Below, piece after piece: positions 1-9,194 of a DNA stretch of 37,401 bases. Within the stretch, counting starts at the first letter, position 1. Every line of letters starts with the position of its first letter. This DNA is from Lachnospiraceae bacterium UBA7054 (lineage in GTDB: Bacteria; Bacillota; Clostridia; Lachnospirales; Lachnospiraceae). The notes under the pieces are model-generated. The model was not told the DNA's origin, ran no database searches, and saw only the letters and a list, made by a program, of their open reading frames with translations. The stretch lies in contig DLAF01000058.1 in assembly GCA_002492725.1 (NCBI GenBank), forward strand, positions 1-37,401. Reading direction: 5' to 3'. A program made the position numbers and the translations under genes.

Positions 1-24
1 GGGGTTCGAATCCCCCGTGGTTCA
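1..24 (+). tRNA. tRNA 3' end (partial, isotype unknown)
   Basis: The window starts inside a tRNA. A T-loop TTCGAAT (5-11) is followed by the 3' side of the T-stem (CCCCC), a seven-base acceptor strand GTGGTTC (17-23) and discriminator A24. CCA is not encoded. The anticodon lies outside the window, so the isotype cannot be given. Confidence 0.8.
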
Positions 25-53
25 CTTTGAAAATGATAGGGCTTTTTTTGGCC

Positions 54-101
54 AAACGTTTGAATGCAGTCAGTTTTCTGCATCTCAGACGTTTATTTTA
101 T
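54..101 (+). terminator. Hairpin terminator after the partial tRNA
   Basis: AAACGTTTGA-ATGCAG (54-69) pairs with CTGCAT-c-TCAGACGTTT (78-94), a 16-bp stem with one bulged C and one G-U pair. It is followed by a T-rich run. It would end the tRNA transcript before the MATE gene. Confidence 0.6.
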
Positions 102-142
102 TCAATGAAAAATGAGACCGTTATTGAGAAAAGGAGAACCGT

Positions 143-1561
143 ATGGAACAGACAAAAGAAAACAAAATGGGCACCATGCCGGTCAATAAACTGTTGATTA
201 CCATGTCGCTGCCCATGATGATATCCATGCTGGTGCAGGCGCTTTATAATGTGGTGGACTCCATCTTTGTCTCCCGGATCAATGAGAATGCACTGACAGC
301 CGTGTCACTTGCCTTTCCGATCCAGACGCTGATGATCGCGGTGGCGGGCGGCACCTGTGTCGGTATCAATGCCGTTCTCTCCAAAGCGCTCGGAGAGAAG
401 GAACAGAAGCGTGCGGACAACACGGCGGTCAGCGGCATTGTGCTGATGGCTATAAGCTACGTGCTCTTTTTATTGGTGGGGTTATTTGTTACCCGCGCCT
501 TCTATTTAAGTCAGACGGACGATCAGCAGATTGTGGAATTTGGCGTGCAGTACCTGAGTATTGTATGCAGCTGTTCTTTCGGGCTTTTTGCGCAGTTTGT
601 GTTTGAGCGTCTCCTGCAGTCTACGGGCAGAACCTTCTATATTATGATCACGCAGGGCACGGGTGCGGTCATCAATATCATATTGGATCCGATCTTTATC
701 TTCGGTCTGTGCGGGATGCCTAAGATGGGTGTTGCAGGCGCAGCAGTGGCTACAGTGACGGGGCAGACCATTGCGGGAACGATTGCGCTGGTGCTGAATT
801 TTAAGAAAAATGAAGATATTCATATCCGCTTCAAAGGATTTAAGATGGAGCGGGAGATTGTGGGGATGATTTATAAAATCGGTGTTCCCTCCATGATCAT
901 GCAGGCCATCGGTTCCGTGATGACCTACGGCATGAATCTGATCCTGATTTCCTTTACCCCTACGGCGACGGCAGTGTTTGGTGTCTATTTCAAGCTGCAG
1001 AGCTTTATCTTTATGCCGGTGTTTGGTCTGAATAATGGTCTGGTGCCGATCTTGGCGTACAATTACGGTGCGGGCAGAAAGGATCGTTTCATTCAGGCAA
1101 TGAAGTGCGCCATTTTGTACGCGGCGTGTATCATGGTGGTGGGTGTGGTTATTTTCCAGACTATACCGGAGGTTCTGCTGGGCTTTTTCTCGGCGTCTGA
1201 TGAAATGCTGCGGATTGGCGTGCCGGCGCTGCGCATTATCTGTATCAGTTTCCTGCCTGCGGCATTTGGTATCGTCTGTGGTACGGCATTTCAGGCACTT
1301 GGCAATGCAGTCTACAGTATGTTCGTTTCCATGGCCAGACAGCTTGTGGTACTTCTGCCCGCGGCTTATCTGTTATCCCTGTCGGGACAGGTGACCTATG
1401 TGTGGTGGGCTTTTCCCATTGCGGAAGTGATGTCTTTGACAATGACGGCGATCTTTTTGATCAGGATCAACAAGAAGGTGATTCGCCATATCGGGGAGGA
1501 GCCGGGGGAGGCGCTGCGGCGCCAATTGAATGATGGCGGAGTCGTTGACAGAGAACTGTGA
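143..1561 (+). CDS. MATE family multidrug/drug efflux transporter
   Basis: This is a 472-residue polytopic membrane protein of normal MATE length. By family it exports cationic drugs or metabolites in exchange for Na+ or H+ across the cytoplasmic membrane. The start of transmembrane helix 1 (LPMMISMLVQALYNVVDSIF) is typical of clostridial MepA/NorM-like members. A similar signature, IILDPIFIFG, recurs near the middle in the second MATE gene of this window. The ATG has a good site, AAAAGGAGA, eight bases upstream. It stands alone between the upstream tRNA terminator and tRNA-Leu. The substrate cannot be told from sequence. It is paralogous to, but clearly diverged from, the gene at 3403. Confidence 0.93.
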   Translation: MEQTKENKMGTMPVNKLLITMSLPMMISMLVQALYNVVDSIFVSRINENALTAVSLAFPIQTLMIAVAGGTCVGINAVLSKALGEKEQKRADNTAVSGIVLMAISYVLFLLVGLFVTRAFYLSQTDDQQIVEFGVQYLSIVCSCSFGLFAQFVFERLLQSTGRTFYIMITQGTGAVINIILDPIFIFGLCGMPKMGVAGAAVATVTGQTIAGTIALVLNFKKNEDIHIRFKGFKMEREIVGMIYKIGVPSMIMQAIGSVMTYGMNLILISFTPTATAVFGVYFKLQSFIFMPVFGLNNGLVPILAYNYGAGRKDRFIQAMKCAILYAACIMVVGVVIFQTIPEVLLGFFSASDEMLRIGVPALRIICISFLPAAFGIVCGTAFQALGNAVYSMFVSMARQLVVLLPAAYLLSLSGQVTYVWWAFPIAEVMSLTMTAIFLIRINKKVIRHIGEEPGEALRRQLNDGGVVDREL

Positions 1562-1632
1562 AAATGATATGATACATGGGCGGGCAAAGGAGAATGACAT
1601 GTGTGTCATGTCAGCTTTGGCCCGCACAATAA

Positions 1633-1712
<80 letters not shown>

Positions 1713-1716
1713 GTTA

Positions 1717-1763
1717 CAGGGGCTTCCCAGACATTTTAGGTATCTTGGAAGCCCCTGTTTTTT
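1717..1763 (+). terminator. Intrinsic terminator after tRNA-Leu
   Basis: CAGGGGCTTCC (1717-1727) pairs perfectly with GGAAGCCCCTG (1747-1757) and is followed directly by six T. It starts five bases after the tRNA. Confidence 0.92.
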
Positions 1764-1793
1764 GCGCGCATAAGCAGAGTCAGAAGACAGCAG

Positions 1794-3185
1794 TTACAGC
1801 CCTTTTTCCTTTAAATCCTTAACAAGGTTAACATAAAATTCCCGTACATCAAACCCGGGAATATTTTCCCGATTCAGGTCGATCATATCACCATGGGAAA
1901 TCCCCCGCCCATCGGGGACTGTAAGCCTGGTGAAGTGATTCCCCCAGACGGCGCTTTCCAGAGAAACCAGACCGTCATTTTCGCCGTCAAAATGTCTGAC
2001 CAGCGGATAGGCCATGTTTAAGGGAAATCTGCCGCTTGCTGCGCAATTCATCTTACTGCCCACGCTCTGATAAAGGATATCGGGTCTGTCAGACAGCGTT
2101 TCATTTCTGCGTGCACAGGCGGAAGCCGTAAGATCCTGTACTGCCGAGAGAAAGTCCGGGTTGGCATCGCCGAATTTTTTCAGGGCGGCGTTGTATTTCC
2201 GTGCCACACTGTTCTGAACTCCTATCGGAATTTTTTGAAGCAGATAGTCCGCAAAGATACAGCCTCTGTGCGGGGTGTTGATGGTGGTAAGCGAAGCCAC
2301 GAAAGGTGCGGCGCCGCAGGCGCTGATGGCGTATCTGCTGTCCAGACCGCCCTTGGAGTGGGCGATGATATTTACCTTTTCACACCCGGTTTCTCTTACG
2401 ATGGAGCGGATGCGGTCTGCCAGTTCCTGTCCGCACGCCGATACGGAAGCGGCGGACTGCTGGCTGCCATAATAAATGGCAGCGCCGTTTTGCTTCAGGG
2501 CATACGGAATTCTGCCCCAGTAATTGAAAAAGCGAAAATCGCGGAAAAATACGCCGTGTACCAGCAGAAGGGGATATTTGGTCTCGCAGATGCGGCTTTT
2601 TGCCCGTACTTGATTTAACAGATACTTTTCCTCTTCAAACGCCGCTTCGTTTGCGGTGATGGAGATGATGCGGCAAAGCGCCCAGATATGGACAAAGGGG
2701 ATCCATCCGCAGACAATGCCGATCACGCGCCATTTGATGCCGAGCTGGACAGAGGTCGTATATACGCGGATGATACCGTTCCAGAAAAGGACGGCCTCCA
2801 TCAGGATTATCAGAAGGAGGCTGATCAGGCGGCCGATTCCATAGCCAATCCCGGTGCCGTCGGGTTTTAGGAAAAGCGAATACAGGATGGCAAACAGGGA
2901 TTCGGCTATGGTGGTTGTGAGGAAAAGCTTAAGCAGCGCAGCACCATCCTCCAAAATCCGGTTCCGTCTTCCGGCACTCTGGTGAAATGTTAACCGGGGA
3001 AACAGGTTAATGAAAAGGAAGAGAAACACGCCGATGATGCAGGCGGAAGTGGCAGCCAATATGCGCGTCGGTGTAAAAAAGGCGGCACGCAGGCCGGTGT
3101 CAGAAAGATACGGGATCAGGATATAGAGGGCACTCATTTCCGCAAACAGGATCAGTGCGGAGCTGATCTTTCTTATGTGTTTCAT
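1794..3185 (-). CDS. Membrane-anchored alpha/beta-hydrolase, lipase-like
   Basis: The 463-residue protein has several hydrophobic segments in residues 1-170, then a soluble lipase-like alpha/beta-hydrolase domain from about residue 203 (YPLLLVHGVF). The nucleophile elbow is AHSKGGLD with Ser277. A plausible acid is Asp404 (ENDGLV) and a plausible base is His431 (SHGD), so the triad looks complete. The elbow resembles bacterial triacylglycerol lipases and PGAP1-like esterases. The natural lipid or ester substrate is unknown. The start is preceded by CACAGGAGAAATTTT, a good ribosome site. The gene is transcribed away from the second MATE gene and appears monocistronic. Confidence 0.8.
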   Translation of the reverse strand: MKHIRKISSALILFAEMSALYILIPYLSDTGLRAAFFTPTRILAATSACIIGVFLFLFINLFPRLTFHQSAGRRNRILEDGAALLKLFLTTTIAESLFAILYSLFLKPDGTGIGYGIGRLISLLLIILMEAVLFWNGIIRVYTTSVQLGIKWRVIGIVCGWIPFVHIWALCRIISITANEAAFEEEKYLLNQVRAKSRICETKYPLLLVHGVFFRDFRFFNYWGRIPYALKQNGAAIYYGSQQSAASVSACGQELADRIRSIVRETGCEKVNIIAHSKGGLDSRYAISACGAAPFVASLTTINTPHRGCIFADYLLQKIPIGVQNSVARKYNAALKKFGDANPDFLSAVQDLTASACARRNETLSDRPDILYQSVGSKMNCAASGRFPLNMAYPLVRHFDGENDGLVSLESAVWGNHFTRLTVPDGRGISHGDMIDLNRENIPGFDVREFYVNLVKDLKEKGL

Positions 3186-3402
3186 AAAATTTCTCCTGTG
3201 TGAACGGCTGTTTTCGCCTGTATTACAAGCTTTTTAATCAAAGCCGTGCGGTGATCTTTTATCATGTTAACACATCGGGAAGGAATTGGAAAGAAGACCG
3301 CATGAAAAGAAATATGGTTGCTTTTTCCTTTCCATGCGAGTAAGATGACAAAAGAATCAGAATTACTTATATGGAAATAAGCAGGGAAAAGGAATGGTTC
3401 GC

Positions 3403-4785
3403 ATGGGCATGACAAAGACAATGACCCGCGAGGAGAGGATGGCGACGGAACCGATCGGCCGCCTGATGGTGAGCATGACGCTGCCTTCGATTCTTGCGCA
3501 GATCATCAATATTCTCTACAGCATCATAGACAGGATTTATATCGGTCATATGGAAGGTGTGGGAGCAAACGCCCTGACAGGCGTGGGCGTCACTTTCTGT
3601 ATCACGGTGTTCATCTCCGCCTTTTCAGGTTTTGTCAACAGCGGCGCGGCGCCGCTTGCGGCCATCTGGCTGGGGAAACAGGACAGGGATCACGCGGAGA
3701 AGATTCTGGGAAACAGCGTCAGCTTTCTGGTGATCTGTACGGTCGTTTTGATGGCGGTATTCTACGCTTTTCAGCGGCCGCTCCTCTACAGCTTCGGGGC
3801 CAGCGACGCTACCATAGGCTATGCGGTGGATTATCTGACCATTTATCTGGCAGGCACTCTGTTTGTGGAGTTTGCCCTGGGCTTAAACGCCTTTATCATC
3901 TGTCAGAGCAAGCCGGGAACGGCCATGCTCTCCGTACTGATCGGCGCGGTGGCCAATATCATCCTCGATCCCATTTTTATCTTCGCCTTTCACATGGGCG
4001 TGAAGGGCGCGGCAGTAGCGACGGTGATCTCGCAGGCGCTCAGCGCGGCCTGGGTCACGGGCTACCTGCTTAGTAAACGCTCTTCTCTGAAAATCCGGAA
4101 AAAGTTTCTTAAGCTTGAGCGGGGGATACTTTTCAGTATTTTTTCTTTGGGAATATCGCCTTTTATCATGCGGGCCACGGAAAGCTTTATCAGCATCGTG
4201 TTAAATCACGGCCTGCAGACATACGGCGGCGATCTTTATGTGGGGTCGCTCACTATCATGCAGAGCGTGATGCAGCTTTTCTCCGCGCCAATCGGCGGTT
4301 TTACGCAGGGAATGACGCCAATCATCAGTTACAACTTCGGTGCGGGCAATTTTGCGCGGGTCAAACAGCTCTACCGATGGATGATCGGCCTGTGTTTTGG
4401 CTTTATGGTGGTCACCACGGCGACGACCATGCTCTTCCCGGAATTTTATGCCGGCTTTTTTACAAACGAGGCGGAGCTTGTGGAGCTTGTGGGGAAGGTG
4501 ATGCCGGTCTTTATGGCGGGCATGCTGGTGTTTGGTCTGCAAAACGGGATTCAGCCTACGTTTCTGGCGCTGGGGCAGGCAAAGATCTCTCTTTTTATCG
4601 CGGTGCTTCGAAAGATCATTCTCCTGATTCCGCTGGCTATCATTTTGCCGCGGTTTTTCGGGGTAATGGGCGTTTATTACGCTGAGCCCGTGTCCGACAT
4701 CCTTTCCGCGACAACAGCCAGTGTGCTGTTTGTGCTCAATATCAAGAAAATTTTATCGAAGGAGACGCTTGACAAGATTCGGTAA
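3403..4785 (+). CDS. MATE family efflux transporter (second copy)
   Basis: This is a MATE exporter of about 460 residues with the expected hydrophobic segments, an N-terminal LPSILAQIINILYSIIDRIY signature and a central IILDPIFIF motif. It probably exports drugs or organic cations by Na+ or H+ antiport. Two upstream starts are possible. The ATG at 3394 sits directly on the ribosome site AGGGAAAAGGA (3383-3393), whereas the ATG at 3403 has nine bases of spacing, so 3403 is chosen; the ATG at 3409 is also possible. The gene diverges from the lipase-like gene, with about 217 bases shared upstream. It is not an obvious recent duplicate of the MATE gene at 143. Confidence 0.92.
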   Translation: MGMTKTMTREERMATEPIGRLMVSMTLPSILAQIINILYSIIDRIYIGHMEGVGANALTGVGVTFCITVFISAFSGFVNSGAAPLAAIWLGKQDRDHAEKILGNSVSFLVICTVVLMAVFYAFQRPLLYSFGASDATIGYAVDYLTIYLAGTLFVEFALGLNAFIICQSKPGTAMLSVLIGAVANIILDPIFIFAFHMGVKGAAVATVISQALSAAWVTGYLLSKRSSLKIRKKFLKLERGILFSIFSLGISPFIMRATESFISIVLNHGLQTYGGDLYVGSLTIMQSVMQLFSAPIGGFTQGMTPIISYNFGAGNFARVKQLYRWMIGLCFGFMVVTTATTMLFPEFYAGFFTNEAELVELVGKVMPVFMAGMLVFGLQNGIQPTFLALGQAKISLFIAVLRKIILLIPLAIILPRFFGVMGVYYAEPVSDILSATTASVLFVLNIKKILSKETLDKIR

Positions 4786-4811
4786 ACAGGCTGCTGCGAT
4801 ACATGGAAATC

Positions 4812-4841
4812 TTGACAGGCGGGTATCCTTTATGTTACATT
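4812..4841 (+). promoter_or_regulatory. Sigma-A promoter of the riboswitch-antiporter unit
   Basis: A perfect -35 TTGACA (4812-4817) is followed after 17 bases by TTACAT (4835-4840), or after 18 bases by TACATT. Transcription would start just ahead of the riboswitch. Confidence 0.7.
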
Positions 4842-4851
4842 ATCTCATAAG

Positions 4852-4967
4852 TTAAGAGGGAGTAGTTATCCTGTGCAGGCAACATACCCTGACACTTGTG
4901 TCATGTTTGCACGCTTTCTGTTTCATACCGAATCTACGGGAAATGAGAGAAAGAACGAGACTTTTAG
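4852..4967 (+). promoter_or_regulatory. Predicted yybP-ykoY (Mn2+) riboswitch aptamer
   Basis: The family-typical elements are present in order. P1 5' strand TTAAGAG (4852-4858) runs into GGAGTAG. A long arm is closed by GTGCA/TGCAC with inner pairing TGACAC/TGTCA. CTACGG then appears near 4935, followed by GAGACTTTTAG, whose CTTTTAG (4961-4967) pairs with the P1 5' strand over 7 bp. This matches the known GGGGAGUAG ... GAGACCUUU layout of Mn2+-sensing yybP-ykoY RNAs. The downstream gene is a cation antiporter, a fitting target. The assignment rests on motif memory, not on a covariance search. Confidence 0.72.
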
Positions 4968-4996
4968 CATGAAAATGTTGAGAGCCTCGTTTTTTT
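4954..4996 (+). terminator. Conditional terminator of the riboswitch
   Basis: AACGAG (4954-4959) can pair with CTCGTT (4986-4991), followed by a T run at 4990-4996. Its 5' strand lies within the GAGACTTTT segment needed for the aptamer's basal region, so the two structures exclude each other. Ligand binding would then favour read-through. The stem is short with a long interior loop, so the exact fold is uncertain. Confidence 0.5.
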
Positions 4997-5039
4997 ATTT
5001 TCGAGGCTGGCGGAAATGGAGAACAGGAGGGAAAGAAAG

Positions 5040-5987
5040 ATGGAAGTCATATTACAGATTGGATTACTGGCACTTGGATTTGCACTTTTGGTTAAGGGGG
5101 CGGACTGGTTTGTGGAGGGCGCAAGCCGCCTGGCGGAACGGTTCGGGATACCCCAGCTTGTGATCGGCCTTACGATTGTGGCGATGGGGACATCCCTGCC
5201 GGAGGCGGCTGTCAGCGTGTCGGCAGCCTTAAAGGGGAGCGCGGAGATCACCATCGGCAATATCGTGGGGAGCAACATCATGAATGTGCTGCTGATTCTG
5301 GGGCTGACTGCGGTGATCACTCCGATTGCGGTGCAGAAATCTACGGTACGCTATGAGATTCCCTATGTGATTCTGGTGTCGGCGATTTTGTGGGCGCTCG
5401 GCAGTACGGAAGATCATCTGCTTCGCTTTTCCGACGGTCTGATCCTCTGGGGATTACTGTTTTTTTATCTGGCGTATCTGCTGGTGATGGCGAAGAAAGG
5501 CGTACCGCTGCCCGAGGAGGCTGGTGGACAAAAGGAGAAGCCCATGCCTGTTTGGAAGATGCTTCTGCTGATTGTTCTTGGCGGTGTGATGATCGTTTTG
5601 GGATCCGATCTGGCGGTCGATGCCGCGACAGCGCTTGCTTTGATTTTTGGTATGAGCGAACGGTTGATTGGGTTGACAATTGTGGCCTTCGGCACGTCGC
5701 TTCCCGAGCTTGTGACGAGTGTTACGGCGGCTATCAAGGGAAAGGCGGATATCGCGGTTGGCAATATTGTGGGAAGTAATATCTTTAATATCCTTTTTGT
5801 GGTGGGAACTTCCGCGCTGATTACGCCCGTGGAGTATGCTCCGGATTTCTTTGTGGACAGCGTCGTGTGTATCGCTTCGGCGGTGCTTTTATGGCTGTGC
5901 GTTTTTCGAAAACAACGACTCGGACGGTTGGGCGGTGCGGTGATGCTTGCCTGCTACGGCGGATATTTCGCGTATCTGATTCGGTAG
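5040..5987 (+). CDS. CaCA-family Na+/Ca2+ (cation) antiporter, YrbG-like
   Basis: The roughly 315-residue membrane protein carries the two inverted CaCA repeats. The first has IVAMGTSLPEAAVS and NIVGSNIMNVLLILG. The second has IVAFGTSLPELVTS and NIVGSNIFNILFVVG. The GTSLPE and GSN motifs hold the cation-binding acidic and asparagine residues. The family exchanges Ca2+ or other divalent cations for Na+ or H+. The ATG at 5040 has AGGAGG nine bases upstream, which makes it better than the in-frame ATG at 5016 that precedes that site. The gene lies behind a predicted manganese riboswitch, so Mn2+ export or handling is a reasonable guess, although the family name suggests calcium. Confidence 0.9.
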   Translation: MEVILQIGLLALGFALLVKGADWFVEGASRLAERFGIPQLVIGLTIVAMGTSLPEAAVSVSAALKGSAEITIGNIVGSNIMNVLLILGLTAVITPIAVQKSTVRYEIPYVILVSAILWALGSTEDHLLRFSDGLILWGLLFFYLAYLLVMAKKGVPLPEEAGGQKEKPMPVWKMLLLIVLGGVMIVLGSDLAVDAATALALIFGMSERLIGLTIVAFGTSLPELVTSVTAAIKGKADIAVGNIVGSNIFNILFVVGTSALITPVEYAPDFFVDSVVCIASAVLLWLCVFRKQRLGRLGGAVMLACYGGYFAYLIR

Positions 5988-6015
5988 GGCGGATACGGTA
6001 AGAATATGTTTTCCT

Positions 6016-6044
6016 TTGTCATGATAGGATAACTATGGTATACT
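6016..6044 (+). promoter_or_regulatory. Sigma-A promoter of the signalling cassette
   Basis: TTGTCA (6016-6021), a 17-base spacer and extended -10 TGG-TATACT (6039-6044) lie about 45 bases before the STAS gene. It is close to consensus, and the same TGGTATACT recurs before the gene at 17922. Confidence 0.8.
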
Positions 6045-6087
6045 GACAATATAAGAGATAAAGAAGACAGAAGGAGGTTGGGTTATT

Positions 6088-6387
6088 ATGAACATAGAAA
6101 AAGCAGAAAACGGAACAGAAGTGACACTTTCGCTTTCAGGAAGGCTGGATACCACAACTGCGCCGCAGCTTGAGGAGACAGTGCAGGAGAGCCTTACGGG
6201 AACAGAAAAGCTGATCATGGATTTTGAGAAGCTGGAATATCTTTCCTCCGCAGGACTGCGCGTTCTTTTGACTGCCCACAAGGCGTTGATGAAGAGCGGC
6301 GGGCAGATGGAGATCCGCCACGTGAATGAGGTCATTCACGAGGTGTTTGAGGTGACGGGATTCCTGGATGTACTAAATATTGTGTAG
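6088..6387 (+). CDS. STAS-domain anti-sigma factor antagonist (RsbV/SpoIIAA-like)
   Basis: This 99-residue protein is a single STAS domain. The phospho-acceptor region is LEYLSSAGLRVLL with Ser53/Ser54 at the position phosphorylated in RsbV/SpoIIAA. In partner switching the unphosphorylated form binds the RsbW-like kinase and frees its target. AGGAGG precedes the ATG. The kinase gene follows 89 bases later, which supports a cognate pair. No sigma factor or PP2C phosphatase is in the window, so the output is unknown and need not be a sigma factor. Confidence 0.9.
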   Translation: MNIEKAENGTEVTLSLSGRLDTTTAPQLEETVQESLTGTEKLIMDFEKLEYLSSAGLRVLLTAHKALMKSGGQMEIRHVNEVIHEVFEVTGFLDVLNIV

Positions 6388-6476
6388 GCGCGCAGACAAT
6401 AATGCTTTGGCATGGAGGCGGATTGAAAAATCACACGCATGTACTGATTTTTCAGAAGAAATAATGAGGTTGAGAT

Positions 6477-6884
6477 ATGAATGAATTGACAGTAGAAGCG
6501 ACACCGGAAAATATACAGGTTATCACTGCGTTTGTGGACGAGCAGTTGGAGCAGTATGACTGTCCCATGAAGGCACAGGCGCAGATCGACATTGCGATCG
6601 ACGAACTCTTTGGCAATATCGTCCGTTATGCCTATCATCCGGAGATTGGTTCGGCGACGGTGCAGGTAGAAGTTGTGGAAGAACCGCTTGCGGTGGTGAT
6701 TACCTTCATCGATCAGGGTAAGCCTTACGACCCGCTTGCCAAGGAGGATCCGAATGTGACGCTGTCTGCGGAGGAACGGGAAGTGGGCGGCCTTGGGATT
6801 TATATTGTTAAAAAGAGCATGAACGCGATTACATATGAGTATAAGGATGGCCGCAATATCCTGAAGATACGAAAAGACTTTTAA
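6477..6884 (+). CDS. RsbW-like serine kinase/anti-sigma factor (HATPase_c)
   Basis: The 135-residue protein is a stand-alone GHKL ATPase. The N-box is AIDELFGNIVRYAY, with Glu43 and Asn47 for catalysis and Mg2+. The G1 box is DQGKPYDP and the G2 box is GGLGIYIV. By family it phosphorylates its STAS partner (here the upstream gene) on serine. The start ATG at 6477 follows TGAGGTTGAG, an acceptable site. It sits in the same direction between the STAS gene and the hybrid kinase, so cotranscription is likely. Its regulated target is not visible here. Confidence 0.9.
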   Translation: MNELTVEATPENIQVITAFVDEQLEQYDCPMKAQAQIDIAIDELFGNIVRYAYHPEIGSATVQVEVVEEPLAVVITFIDQGKPYDPLAKEDPNVTLSAEEREVGGLGIYIVKKSMNAITYEYKDGRNILKIRKDF

Positions 6885-6910
6885 GTGACGGCGGCCGGCG
6901 AGGAATCCAT

Positions 6911-9193
6911 ATGATAAATCAGAGTGATAGTCAGGATCTGTATAAAGAGATTGTAAATAACGCGTTAGAGGGCGTTATGGGTATTATGGTGCTCAGCATG
7001 AACGGCAAGATCACCATGCTCAATCCGGCGGCTGAGCGGATGCTGGGACTGAGCGACGAGGATATCGGAGATACGTTTATCAACGTATTCCTGACCAGAG
7101 AGGGGACGGACGAATTTAACGAAGCAATCCTGGCTTCCATCTATGAGAAGGAAAAGGTGAGTAATATGCCCGTCAACTATATGCTGGCGGGAGAGCCCAG
7201 GAACCTGGTCCTGACGACCAGCTATATCACGAGCGATGGAGAACGGTCAGTTGTGGTGGTCATGGATGATGTGACCGAGCTGACCGAGCTGCGGGACGCG
7301 CGGACGGCCCTTGAAAAAATCAGGAAGCTGAACAGAGAGTACGAAAAGGCCAAGGACGAGGCTGAGAGGGCGAACGAAGCCAAGAGTCTTTTCCTTTCCA
7401 ACATGTCTCACGAGATCAGGACGCCCATCAATGCGGTGCTTGGCATGAATGAGATGATCCTGCGGGAGTGCACGGATGAGCAGATTCTTTCCTATGCGGA
7501 GAATATCCGAAGCTCCGGCAAGACGCTGCTCTTTCTGATCAATGACATTCTGGATATGTCAAAGATAGAGTCCGGAAAGATGGAGATCATTCCGGTCGAG
7601 TATGAGCCGGCAGGTGTGATGATGGATCTGTGGAACGTGATTTTTCTGCGGGCGCAGGAAAAGGACTTATCCGTGCGCTTTTCTCTGGATGAAAGCCTGC
7701 CGAAGATGTTGTTTGGAGACGACGTCAGGATCAAGCAGATCGTGACGAATTTATTGACTAATGCGGTCAAATATACGCCGCAGGGCGGTGTGGAGCTGCA
7801 TGCTGCCTATGAGCGCAGGGGAGAGGGACAGATTCTCCTCATCATTTCCGTGAAGGACACGGGCATGGGCATTAAAAAAGAGGATATGGGGAAACTTTTC
7901 GAGAGTTTTCAGAGACTGGACGAGGAGAAAAACCGCAATATCGAGGGAACGGGGCTTGGCATGAATATCACCATGTCGCTCTTAAAACTGATGGACGGCG
8001 AGATGAAGGTGGAGAGCGAGTACGGCAAGGGGTCTACCTTTACTGTCACGATTCCGCAGCGAATTGTCTGCGATGAACCGACGGGCGATTTTGAGAGTAT
8101 TAAAAACAGGCAGGAACAGGGCAGAAAGGCGAAGGGGCAGATTTTCGAGGCGCCCGAGGCAAGGGTGCTGGTGGTAGACGACAATGCCATGAATCTGACG
8201 GTGTTTACCTCCCTTTTGAAGCGCACCCGCATGAACATCACCACGGCGAGCTCCGGAAAGGACTGCCTTGCACTCGTCAAAAAAGAGCCGTATCATATCA
8301 TTTTCATGGATCATATGATGCCGGAGATGGATGGGATCGAGACGCTGCATGAGATTCAGAAGATGACGGATCATCCGAACAAAGAGACGCCCGTTATCGT
8401 GCTGACGGCCAATGCGGTTGCAGGCGCCAGAGAAGCTTATCTGAAAGAGGGCTTTGTGGACTTTTTGACCAAGCCCATCGACGGGGATGTCCTCGAGCAG
8501 ACGGTGGAAAACTATCTGCCGACAGACCTTGTCAAACATCGGGAGGCAGTGGAGAATGCGTCTGAAAAACCGGGGATCCTTGCTAAGAGCGGGCAGTTTT
8601 CCGGGTATGGAATCTCGCTGGAAAATGGCCTTTCCCACGCGCAGAACGACGAGGAAACCTATCTTGGACTTGTCAGGCTCTTCTTAAAGGAGAAGGAAAA
8701 ACAGGAGATCATGCGCGGTTACATCGATACGGGAAATATGAAAGATTACGCGATCCTGGTGCACGGCCTGAAAGGAAATGCCCGCACGCTGGGGGCGGAT
8801 GCGCTGGCGGATATCGCTTTTTCGCATGAGAAGGAGAGCAAGGCGGGAAATGCCGACTATGTGAAAACGCATTTCGAGGAGCTATTGACTTTGTGGAATC
8901 AGGTACAGGAAGGGTTTTCGGCGCTTTATGATGCGCAGTGTACGGATACGGAGGAGGCTGCCTGCGGGGAAGGACAGGAGTGTTTGCAGCTTACACGGGA
9001 CGATCTGGAAGAAGCAGCCGCGCTGTTAGATGACTTTGAGACAAAGGAGGCCATCGGCAGGCTGAAAGAGTGGCTGAAAAATCCGCTTGCGCCTAAGATG
9101 CGCGAGCGTCTGAAAAGTGCATTGGAAGCCTTGGAAGACGAATTTGACGAAGAAAAAGCCATTGCGCTTTTACGAGAAGAAGGAGGAAATTGA
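6911..9193 (+). CDS. Soluble PAS hybrid histidine kinase with receiver and Hpt domains
   Basis: The domain order over 760 residues is as follows. A PAS sensor spans about 12-125, then a coiled linker about 125-160. HisKA carries His167 in SNMSHEIRTP. HATPase_c has Asn284, the G1 box DTGMG near 316 and the G2 box GTGLG near 347. The receiver has DD near 423 and phospho-Asp467 (FMDHMMPEMDG), with KP near 521. A C-terminal Hpt-like domain has His618 in LVHGLKGNARTLG. No transmembrane segment or signal peptide is seen, so it senses in the cytoplasm. This is a complete internal phosphorelay (His-Asp-His) that would pass phosphate to the next gene's receiver. It starts 27 bases after the RsbW-like gene. 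Confidence 0.93.
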   Translation: MINQSDSQDLYKEIVNNALEGVMGIMVLSMNGKITMLNPAAERMLGLSDEDIGDTFINVFLTREGTDEFNEAILASIYEKEKVSNMPVNYMLAGEPRNLVLTTSYITSDGERSVVVVMDDVTELTELRDARTALEKIRKLNREYEKAKDEAERANEAKSLFLSNMSHEIRTPINAVLGMNEMILRECTDEQILSYAENIRSSGKTLLFLINDILDMSKIESGKMEIIPVEYEPAGVMMDLWNVIFLRAQEKDLSVRFSLDESLPKMLFGDDVRIKQIVTNLLTNAVKYTPQGGVELHAAYERRGEGQILLIISVKDTGMGIKKEDMGKLFESFQRLDEEKNRNIEGTGLGMNITMSLLKLMDGEMKVESEYGKGSTFTVTIPQRIVCDEPTGDFESIKNRQEQGRKAKGQIFEAPEARVLVVDDNAMNLTVFTSLLKRTRMNITTASSGKDCLALVKKEPYHIIFMDHMMPEMDGIETLHEIQKMTDHPNKETPVIVLTANAVAGAREAYLKEGFVDFLTKPIDGDVLEQTVENYLPTDLVKHREAVENASEKPGILAKSGQFSGYGISLENGLSHAQNDEETYLGLVRLFLKEKEKQEIMRGYIDTGNMKDYAILVHGLKGNARTLGADALADIAFSHEKESKAGNADYVKTHFEELLTLWNQVQEGFSALYDAQCTDTEEAACGEGQECLQLTRDDLEEAAALLDDFETKEAIGRLKEWLKNPLAPKMRERLKSALEALEDEFDEEKAIALLREEGGN

Positions 9194-9194
9194 G

